A stretch of 64,000 nucleotides of DNA from Zasmidium citrigriseum. Taxonomy: Eukaryota > Ascomycota > Dothideomycetes > Mycosphaerellales > Mycosphaerellaceae. Below the pieces are notes generated by a model, which worked only from the letters and a program-made list of their open reading frames with translations, did not search any database and was not told the origin of the DNA. Shown here piece after piece: positions 43,645 to 52,825 of the stretch (position 1 is the first letter of the stretch; each line of letters begins with the position of its first letter). Made by a program: the position numbers and the translations under genes. The stretch lies in NCBI GenBank assembly GCA_002786025.1, contig NHNW01000001.1, positions 1,550,001 through 1,614,000 on the forward strand, read 5' to 3'.

Positions 43645-46600
43645 TGTAGCGGTTCGTTTCTGTGCTGGAGGTCAGCAAATGCTGCTCTGTTGGTAGATTT
43701 GCGGACCGCATCGCTACCAACTACTGACCAGATGTTTTGGATTTTCCTATCGGGGTTGGTTAGACGTCTCGAAACATTCGATGGACGACTTCGTTCGATC
43801 GTTTGGTAGTTGTCGCTCGCGATTATGCGGTAATAGTGTCACACTGTACAAGAGTCCAGATACAATACAAGTCCGGTCGATGAGAGAGGTTGGAAGGAGT
43901 GACAGGTGGTTGTAGTGGTGTTCGAGGTCGAGGTAGAGTACTAGGTGGAGGAGTCCAGGAAGATTTTGGGTCGATGGTGGTACAGGAAGTTAGTGTAGCA
44001 GACAAGATTGTTCCTAAGGAGTGACGAGGCCGTCCGGGTCTTTGCACAAAAGCACAGATCGGAAGTCGACCTTAAAGGGAACGATGAAAGAAGAAGAGAC
44101 GACGGATGACGATAGAGGAGAGGCACAAGAGAACGAACGACCAAGTTTAAGATAAACCCTGGACCCGTGTGGTGGCAGCGAATTGATGGGGGCGGCCGGG
44201 CGATAAAGACAGATCAGCGAGGCACACACGGGCACTTGCGCGGCGAGCCCAAGAAGCGTTAGGCCCAGGAACAAGAGCTAGGGCGGCGGTAGTGCGTGCG
44301 CGATTCGAGTTGGCTCATGGGGCACGTCGGGACGCATCCCAGACCCATGCCCGCCCAACACGCAGCCAACGACAGCGCCCCAGCCTGCTGCAGGAACGCC
44401 CACCCCGGCACCGCGCTAATGCGCCGCTGCATCCACCCAAGTCCACGCCGCCGCTCGTACAATTCCCTCCAGCTGGTCAGCGGTGCCGGGTGTGACAGAA
44501 GTCGGGGTGTGAAAAAGCACGAGTTGGCCTTCGAGAGCGTGTTGAAATCGACGTCGTCGTGCATGAAGAAAAGCAGTAGCAGCCGTAGTAGAGGACAGGA
44601 GTATGGCAGTAGCAGAGGTGTTCTTGTCTTTCTTCTTGCTTATGGCGGATCCCAGCACCGCCATGATTCACCGAATGTACTCCCGTGGGCTGTTTGCGGC
44701 GACACGTCTGTTCGATTCAATCCACCACGGCTTCTCAGCAGTCGAGTCGTCCATCCGGTGCGCGTTTGGAGTCAGCGTGATACATTGCTGCAGCTGCAAA
44801 CACCGCAGCAGCAGTTGGGCTGGTCCAGCGAACGACGACTGGCCGCTTGCCTCGGACCCGGCGACGCGCTCTGCCAGCTCTGCACAGTGACGATGGCGCA
44901 GACGGCCAGCTATTCGCCGCCGCGGTCTCATGCGCGCGACCAGTCACTCTGCGAGACGCTGCAGCTGCGCTCTGTTTTGTCGTTTGCGCTCGCAGAATTC
45001 GTCCTCGTCGTCGCTGGAATCCGCTCCCCCAGGCCGTCCGCCCGCAACCGTGTGGCCAGACTGCCAACGCCACCACACTGCCCATCAGGGCCGTCAGGGC
45101 CGTCTTCCACGGCGTCGCTTCCAATCGATAACGAGATTCTGTGCCGGAAGTCAATCCTCTCACCACCAACCGTCGAGACCCTCGCTCGGGATTCGCTGGG
45201 CAACACGCTCGCCGTCCCAGACCTGTGTCAGGACTTTCTTCCAATAGCGCTTCGCCGCGCAGCCATCACGCCGTGTGTGGCCTCACGGTCGCAGCCAGCA
45301 GAGAAACACGGCGTGCTGCTGCTCGCTACTGCAGCGCTTGCCAGTGGGCCATGTCGTAGCACCCAGAGCACCACCACTCGTGCTTCCACGGCTGATCAGT
45401 GTGCGATGGCCGTGGCCACGCAGCTGCGCGCGGCGAGTCAAAAGCGACGCGTCGAGGTGCACATGAAATCATCACTTTTGGCCACGTCGAGCTGCTCTTC
45501 TGCTGCTGCTGCCCACCGCGGTCTGGCGTCGGACGGGTTGAAACACACGACCAGGGCCTAACGCAGGTACCGTCTTTCCGCCCGCCAGGCCATCGGACAG
45601 ACTCGCGGCCGCGTGATTGGTGGATATGCATCGGTCTCTTCTTCCCCACGCCAGTGTTTCACTCTCTGACGCTGCGCTTTTCTCGAAGCAAGAAAGGCAG
45701 CTCCATCAAGAAGACCCGCCGCGCAGGGTGCGGTTACCGGTGCACCGTATCAACTAGAAGGCCGATCGTCTTCGAGAAGACGTGTCCATATTGATTGACC
45801 GTATTTCGGTGTGCGACGACAGCAGCAACAGCCGACGTCAGTCCAGCTGTCGTCTGTCTGCTTCTCACGATGCTGTTCGTCGGCGGCAGCGAGCACACAG
45901 CCAGCCAGCCAGCCAGAGCAAGAGGCACATTTGGGCTGCGTCCACGCCTCGGCATTGGTCGTGAATTTTTAGAAGCGTGCGGTAAAATCACCGCTACTGC
46001 ACTTCTTTATGCAGAGCAAAACTCAATTATGCAGGCCGTCTGCGCCACGACTTGACCAACCTTGACGCTGCAGAAGGACATGCCGCCGAGATAGGACTTG
46101 CCTTTCGCCTAGTTTGCGCATGCTGCCTTCCCTATGCGGAACTACTGCAGGTACAAGAGTACGCATCGAGCTGACATGTAATTTCACGCTGCAGGAGACA
46201 GCTGTGAAAAGACTGTCTTGGGCGGTGTTGTTTCCCTGGATCCGCCCTATCTCACCCATCTGGTGTGACAACTTGTCGATTCCTGAAGTGTCTGTTTTTA
46301 GTCGGCCTGCATATGGCTTTTTCACATGCACATGTCAAAGATGCAGGCTGGACGTTACCTGTCAATCAAAATCACGAGGATTAATCAAAACACTTGGCCG
46401 TCCGGGAACAAACCTCGGGTTTTGGGCAAGATACGGCAGCTTGCCCATGCTCGTCTTGCGCCCGGCTCGCGTTGCCCGTGTTCTGTGCCACCGCCGCCTC
46501 GTTTGTTGAAAAGACGAGGGACGCTCGCGGAAGCTGTTGCTCGTCTGCGAGCTCTCGCAGCTGTCTGCTTTTTCGTGCACGGCATCTGGACCTTTGACTT

Positions 46601-47526
46601 CGTCCCGCCAGTCCCGTCCGTAATACCGAGCTACCGACGTTGGACCTCCGGGGAATTGTTCAGAGTTGCCGCCGTCGCTTCTTCCCATGAAATGTTCCTG
46701 CAGCAGCTTTCATCAGTGAGAGCAACGATCGACGCCAAACGAAATTGGGCGTTTCCCAACCCACGTCCACGCCGATCTTCCATCATCTTTCCTTCATCAA
46801 CTTCTCCATTCGGTGACAAGCTGCCGGCGACGGTGGCTTGAACTAGAATCCACAAGCACCGCCGCGGCTCTGGGATGCAGCGAACCTAAGAATCATGTCA
46901 ACTTCTTGGCCTTCCAGTCTACGCGGCTGTTTCTTCCTAGCTCTCCACTTGCGCGGTATCTCGCACCACGGTGCCAGGCGGAGATGATGGCTTTTGGGCG
47001 TTGGGAACCTTGCGACCCCGACTTTCACATGCCTGCGATCAGCGTCTGGGATGCCCTGTTGCTTCGGCCAGAGGTGGAGGGACTTTGTTCAAGAGCCGAA
47101 GGCCCGAACAAACACCACGTCTTTCTGGAAGCCTGGGTTCATGAATCGTCGTGGGTCCAGGGCCCTTATCGCACGTGCACATGACTTGAACTTCGAAATG
47201 TCGCTCCAACTTCGCTTGCACGCTGTCAGAGCGTCCACAGATGCCAGCATGACTGATTCTGTGTGGTAATTGTTCAGCCCCCATCTTCACGTGTCCTTCG
47301 CTCGAGCACTGGGTCTTCCTGACGTCGCTGGTGGCAAACTCGTGGAGCCGTGGGGTCTATCGTGTCCTGGTGAGACATGCGGGTTGACGGGATGGTGCCG
47401 CGAAGGTCGATCGAGAGCTCCACCTGTGCCTCAGGCCGCCGATAAGATGGGACGCCTCGCGGGTGAAAAGCGCGTTGCAGCCAAACCAACAACGGACACT
47501 GCACTCGTCCGTCGCGTCATCACCAT
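43645..47526. other. gene-poor region upstream of the Msn2-type gene
   Basis: 3.9 kb with GC-balanced sequence and many overlapping open frames on both strands; the longest is 44296-45561 plus (421 aa), whose translation has no domain, an irregular composition and similar-length overlapping frames on the other strand. I see no splice-linked gene. The part next to 43645 should hold the 5' UTR and promoter of the Msn2-type gene. A non-coding RNA or fast-evolving gene cannot be excluded. Confidence 0.4.
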
Positions 47527-48677
47527 CTAGAGCAAAAGTCGAGTGTTCGGCCAGACTTTGCGGCGCCGCCCAGCGTCAAAGTCTACTGAACATCTTCTCT
47601 CCTTCCCTTTGCAGCACGCGCGACCTCGGTGCTTGTAGGAAGCTTCTTGTCTCGCGTACCTGCATTTGTCAAATGTACCTGCATCCTGCACCCCAAGCCC
47701 ATCATCACAACGATGGACATCATCGGCGACGCGGTACTTGACTGCACATAGCCGAGGATCGCAGTACCGTTGAAGACCAGGCGGACGTTTGCTCCAACAT
47801 TCTCGCCACTGGAAGAGGATTCCGTCCGCCATGGCTGCACTGATCAGGATGTCAGGTAGCCACAGAGTGAGACAAGTGAGATCCAACACCAGAGGATTGT
47901 CGATGCTAATTCGCCACATGGAAAGATGTTGTTCAACGTCGCGATGTTGACACGGCATGCTTCCGGTCCGCGAAAGAGGGTCCTTTTGGACTCAACGCGT
48001 CCGCCTGGGCCATTTCGTCAGGGTCGGAAGGAATCGCGACGTTCCCCAGAGGTGCTTTCTCTTCGCGTTCCAGCTTCTCGTTGGGATCTTGTAAACGGCT
48101 GCTCAATGCGGTCGGCTTTCTGGAACTTGGTCCTGGTTGGACCCTCGACGGTCATGCCCACTCGAGATTCCAGGTCTTGCTGATGCCCATAGCCATGGTC
48201 TTTTCGCTGTAGAACAGGTTCGTACTGTGGCCATGCTGGGCAGTCATGATTTCGGCTTCTTGCAGTGATTGTTCATCGGTCGTGACATGGGTAGCCAAAG
48301 TCCATCCTTGGTGCTCAGGTGGAGGTGTTAAGGTCTTGGTGAATGGCCATCTGATAATAGCTTCCTTCTCACTGGCTCGATCAGCTCATAGATGAGGAGA
48401 GTCCGGGTCCTGGCATCCGAAGCTGGCATTATCGTGGGAGACTCATGTAGGTACGGCGTTTCTGGGTCCCTCGCTTTGAACTGATTTAGCTGCTGAACTG
48501 CAAGCACAGGTAGGGTAGCAGATGTGAGCTTTCAAGTTCGACGAGGAATGCATAGCAGGAGAGGACACAAGGGATACGACTACTACGAGGGCCATAGTAG
48601 CGTACCACGATCGTCGACTTCTCCTGGTGCATGGAGCAGTTCGGGGCCTTCGTTGCTCGGCGGGTGCCGGAGATCAC
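47527..48677 (-). pseudogene. decayed coding region, minus strand, family unknown
   Basis: Reading downstream on the minus strand, protein-like stretches follow one another in shifting frames. Frame A (48531-48328) includes KLTSATLPVLAVQQLNQFK and RTRTLLIYELIEPVRRKL. Frame B (48331-48152) takes over exactly where A stops and includes GWTLATHVTTDEQ and STNLFYSEKTMAMGISKTW. Frame C (48161-48017) takes over where B stops and includes MTVEGPTRTKFQKADRIEQP. Each switch equals one missing base. Further pieces upstream (48677-48534) and downstream (47958-47527, with SIDNPLVLDLTCLTLWLPDI) may belong to the same gene. No domain recognised. Limits are approximate; a working multi-intron gene seems unlikely because the frame changes have no GT-AG introns. 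Confidence 0.4.
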
Positions 48678-50230
48678 ATCGTCTGGGGTTCACGCTGTTT
48701 GGCATTGGAGTAGCGCAGGGATCTCTCCGCATTCTTCATCAAGCTCAAGGAGTTCGACAGGTACCATCGGCTTTCATACACCGTCGCGAGCGAGTTGCGG
48801 CAAGGTCAAGCAATCGTGTCGGGATGAGTCCGGTCTCCATACCCGAAGATTGTCGTTGGCATATTTGCGTGATGATTGACGGTAAGCACCAGCTGGATTG
48901 GAGTTCCTTCTTTGGATCACTTGCAAGATGCCTTCGTCTCTCCGATAGGTATGTCTGCTCTCGATAAACACAGGTCGTGGTTCGGATAGCTTGTTGGCTC
49001 ATCTCTGCAGTCAGCACTTTCTCTCGAGCTCCTTGGATCAGTCATAAGAATGACCAGGGCGAAGTATTGAATTAACTCGTCCTTTCCCTGTCCGCAGCGC
49101 CAGGCCTTGGTGTCCCGTATTCCAGCACTCGTCGAGTTCGATGTCTGCCGGAACTAGCAAAGTTGACTTGAGCTTCGCACCACGCCGATGAAGAGGAGAG
49201 AAGTCGACAAGAAATAAACCCCACGGTCCCTTATTACGCAGACCGCCAGATGAGGTTGAGATAGTGCAACCACATCGCTGGAACTCAAGGCGCCTGTCAT
49301 ATCGATTCTTAGGCCAGGATAGGCCTGTCATTGGCTGCAGCCATCTTGCAGCTGCTGGGTCGCGCTTACACTCGACGTCAGCAAATAATGGCCTTCCCAG
49401 TCAAAACTCTCTGCAACTCGCTGAAGACTGGATTAGACTTGGAAGTCTATCCTTCAGCCCTGATAGCACGCAAGCATCAGGCATGTTGCGTGCGTTCATG
49501 CAATAGCGGGATCGGCCTATACCTGCGACCATGCCTCGTGTCGGATCTTCGTTTCGGGAGAAGGCAGAATGCAGGTTCTTCGACCTGGTTGACTCGTGGC
49601 AAAACGTTTCTGGCGTTTTCTGTCTGTGGTGGGCTCAGATGTGAAGAATGGACACGAGTCGATGGCCTTCTCATGGCAGTTGGGCATCGACGGCGGTGCC
49701 GGTTGTGTCGTGGTTGGTGCTCATGTTCTCGCACTTAAGCGACAGCCCGGCGCATTCGAGATCCTTTGACGATGAATGACTGGCGCTTCGGTGCGATATG
49801 GTCCATCGATGTATTGTCGACGAGCTGCTCCCAGCCACCTTCGAATGCAACATGTCGTTGGATTAAGAAATTAGGCAAGCGTGCTGCATGATCTCATCCT
49901 GGCGGTGAGATGCAGAAATTCTGCATTAGCCGGTCCGGGTAGTGGCGACATAGCCGGTGGTGACTGGTCGGTAGCCGGTCTGCTGAGCCTCTCGGCAGTG
50001 CCGACTTAACACAGGCTTGTTATTGCCACCAGAGCGATGCTAATGCATGATCAATCAAATGTGCATCAAAGATGCAGATGGTCTCAGCTATATTGGAGAC
50101 GCGGCTTCCTCAGTCTTTAGTCGTCGCTATCACGTGATTGTGCCACGACCGGAAACCTTCCGCACTTGAACATCTCTCGACTGCCTAGAAAGTTCAACTT
50201 GAGACGTCACTTCCAACGAACAACACAAAC
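48678..50230. other. gene-poor region before SPP2
   Basis: 1.55 kb without a supported gene; it may include further remains of the decayed gene and holds the SPP2 promoter. Three spaced copies of TAGCCGGT occur at 49927-49934, 49951-49958 and 49972-49979. Confidence 0.4.
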
Positions 50231-51541
50231 ATGGCCAGCAAGATATCGCTCTCGCTCGGAGCGAAGCGCAAGGGTCCGCCACCCACAAATGGCGTCAAGC
50301 GACCGCACTCGTCCCTCCAAGATGAGGAAGAAACGGGCGTCGAGTTCGGCGCAGAAGAGAAGGTCTCGCATTTCGATCGAGCTGCGGGCGGTGCAATCGA
50401 CGAAAGCCGCAAGAAGGAAGATACTGGACCACTGGTGATACCCAAGATGTCGAACAGGGACTGGAAGGAGGCAGCGCTTCAGCGCAAGAGGCAAAAGAGC
50501 GGACTACCAACAAATGAAAACGAGGCGAATATGGCGGAACGGATGAAGGAGGTTGAGGCAGCAGACGCGGCAAAGAAGCCTCAATTTGGATTGAACAGGT
50601 ATAAGCGGGGCGAAGCGAATGGCGAAGAGTCTGAGACTGCGAATGGTCATGCGACAGGTGAGAACGGCGACCAGGCGGAAACAAATGGAAACGGAGAGGC
50701 CGAGCCAGCGATTCCGAAGACCGACGACGAACTGGCTATGGATGCGCTCCTTGGAAAGACCACTACAAACAAGAGCCTCATGATTCCAGCAGCAGAAGGC
50801 ACCATGACCGAATCAGATGCGTTCCAGCACGACTTTGCCACAGCGCCACGAGAAGCTACCCTGGACGACTACGCTCGAGTTCCTGTGGAGCAATTTGGTG
50901 CCGCGCTGCTTCGTGGTATGGGATGGAAAGACGGTGAGGGAATCGGATCGCAGGCAGGAAAGAAGCTTGCCAAGGATCTCAATAAACTTCCCGAGCGACG
51001 AGCAAACCTTCTGGGCATTGGGGCGAAAGAAGATGCAGCGCTTGCACAAGAAATGGGTGCTTGGGGTAAGGGTGCGAGAGGCGGTAAGGAAGTCAAAATT
51101 TACAATCCCGTGCTTCTGAGGGATAAGAAGACCGGTAAGATGTATACCGAGGAAGAGCTTCAAAAGAAGCGCGAGCAAGACGAGAGGAAGATGTATGAGG
51201 ACGAGTTCGAGAAGAAGGAGAAAGACAAGGAGAGGCGACGGAGGCGAGAAGACAGCGAGGACCGTGACTCGAAGGACCGGAGGCGTGAGAAGGATAGGCA
51301 TAGCAGACGAGATGATGACCGGAGACGAGATCGCGACGACGATCGAAGGCGGCATAGAGACGATGAGAGTGACGAGGAGTACGATCGGCGGAAGGAGAAA
51401 GAGCGCCAAAGGCGGAAAGATCGTGAGAGGGATGGGAGAGACGATGATCACGACCGCGAACGATCACGACGGCATAGAGACCGCCATTACGATGACGACA
51501 GAGACCGACGTAGAGATCGGAGCAGAGACCGCAGAAGATGA
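50231..51541 (+). CDS. SPP2: pre-mRNA splicing factor SPP2 / GPKOW-type G-patch protein (436 aa)
   Basis: Single exon. The start MASKISLSLGAKRKG matches the conserved N-terminus of Spp2/MOS2/GPKOW proteins. A conserved motif around residues 170-225 (DALLGK, then DYARVPVEQFGAALLRGMGW) leads into the G-patch (GMGWKDGEGIGSQAGKK), followed by RRANLLGIGAKED and the conserved YNPVLLRDKKTG. The last ~110 residues are an RD/RE-rich repeat tail (DDRRRDRDDDRRRHRDDE and similar), common in metazoan and fungal splicing factors but absent from short yeast Spp2. Spp2 activates the DEAH helicase Prp2 before the first splicing step; the G-patch is the contact. Nuclear, spliceosomal. Confidence 0.92.
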   Translation: MASKISLSLGAKRKGPPPTNGVKRPHSSLQDEEETGVEFGAEEKVSHFDRAAGGAIDESRKKEDTGPLVIPKMSNRDWKEAALQRKRQKSGLPTNENEANMAERMKEVEAADAAKKPQFGLNRYKRGEANGEESETANGHATGENGDQAETNGNGEAEPAIPKTDDELAMDALLGKTTTNKSLMIPAAEGTMTESDAFQHDFATAPREATLDDYARVPVEQFGAALLRGMGWKDGEGIGSQAGKKLAKDLNKLPERRANLLGIGAKEDAALAQEMGAWGKGARGGKEVKIYNPVLLRDKKTGKMYTEEELQKKREQDERKMYEDEFEKKEKDKERRRRREDSEDRDSKDRRREKDRHSRRDDDRRRDRDDDRRRHRDDESDEEYDRRKEKERQRRKDRERDGRDDDHDRERSRRHRDRHYDDDRDRRRDRSRDRRR

Positions 51542-51673
51542 GAATGTCCTCTTGGATCAGATAGGCCTCTGCATCAATTGAAAAGCAGTCTCGACTGGCA
51601 ACGTATGTTCTCTGTATTTCATCTCCCCATTATTCCCATCTTCTTGTGACATCTCCAGCTGGACTCAATGTCC

Positions 51674-52583
51674 TCAGCTATCCTCATCGTCATCGTCATC
51701 CTCCTCTTCTCCTGGCTGGCCGTTCGGCGCAGGTGCTTCCACGGCAGGATGTATATACCCCATGTTGCTGATCAAGTCCACGCCAAAGTCAGGATACTTC
51801 GCAAGCAGGTCTCCCAACATCTTCTTGCCGAGTATCGAAGCACACATTCCACCGCAGCTCACCCAAAGTCCGATCACGCAACCTCGCAAGCCCTCGTCGT
51901 TCGGTGCCGTGTGCGTGTAGATGTACGGAATGGTGTTCAAGAAAGGGTTGGCGAAATTGCGCATCGAATCCCCTTCTTGTTCGCACCACTTCAAGGTCCG
52001 CTTTGCTATCATCTCGTACCTCGACAGTGCTGTTTGTTTGAGGCCTGGGATCTCGTACTTGTCAGCCAGGGCGTACATGCAGGCTTCGCCGTGGAGCGTC
52101 GATGGGAGGATAGCGTCTGGAGGAAGCATCGGATCCGAGAACGTGAAGAGACCAGGAGCACGACCGTGGTCAGTCCATTGGAACTGTTCGAAGTCGAGGT
52201 CGTGGCTCATGTCGGCAAGATCGAAAATGTAGTCGAATTTGTAGAAGTATTGGATCATGCACTTGATCGCAGCCTTGGTGTCGTCGACGAGATCAACGCG
52301 GTTTTGGCGGCTTTCCTGAGAGACCAGTATCAGCACTCACGTCGGGTGACTTTGGGGCTTCGTGTGACAACAGGCGACAACAGCTGCGGATGTGCTACCT
52401 TACCTGATATCCGCTCTTGAAGAGCCTATCGAAATACTTGGAGTGGCTGCCTACGATGGCTTTGTGGACTTTGAACTCTTCGCCATAGCAGACAATCGTA
52501 AAGTCTGCGGTCTCCTCATCGCCAATCTTGAAGGTGAGCTCCTTGAGGAACTCAAGCTTGATCTGCGTCCATAAGCTCGTCAT
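51674..52583 (-). CDS. BTB/POZ domain protein (2 exons, 273 aa)
   Basis: Exon 1 52583-52404 and exon 2 52315-51674; intron 52403-52316 (88 nt, GTAAGG...CTCAG, phase 0) joins FDRLFKSGYQ to ESRQNRVDLVDD. Start at the first true ATG (MTSLWTQIKLEF); the upstream TTG is not used. Residues ~15-85 form the BTB core: DFTIVCYGEEFKVHKAIVGSHSKYFDRLF, VDLVDDTKAAIKCMIQYFYKFDY. A BACK-like helical part follows (ACMYALADKYEIPGLKQTALSRY). The C-terminus is strongly acidic (GEEEDDDDDEDS). Fungal-type stand-alone BTB protein, possibly a Cullin-3 adaptor or dimerisation protein; partner unknown. Confidence 0.88.
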
Positions 52584-52825
52584 GGTGGGCGACTTCAATG
52601 TTGTTGGAGTGATGGTCGTTCAACTGAGGGTGGACGACAACATGACTGCAGGCTCATGAGGAGGAAGCTCGTGGGCAGTCGCGAGGTGTGGCGGCAAGTG
52701 CAACATCAGGGAGGAAGGCACGCTCACGTGCGATCAGGCGATACTTTATCAGTGTTGACTTCACCTCTTCTCTACAGGTCCACTGGCTGATCAGTAGCGC
52801 CGAATACTACAGCATTGTCTCTGCT

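Noticed and set aside
44296..45561. 421-codon plus-strand open frame in the gene-poor region
   Set aside because: No domain, no signal peptide, irregular composition (poly S/T/A/R), and several equally open overlapping frames on both strands. Kept only as part of the intergenic note.
50813..51451. 212-codon minus-strand frame across SPP2
   Set aside because: Antisense of the repetitive RD/RE-coding tail, which gives hydrophobic LLL/SS-rich nonsense.
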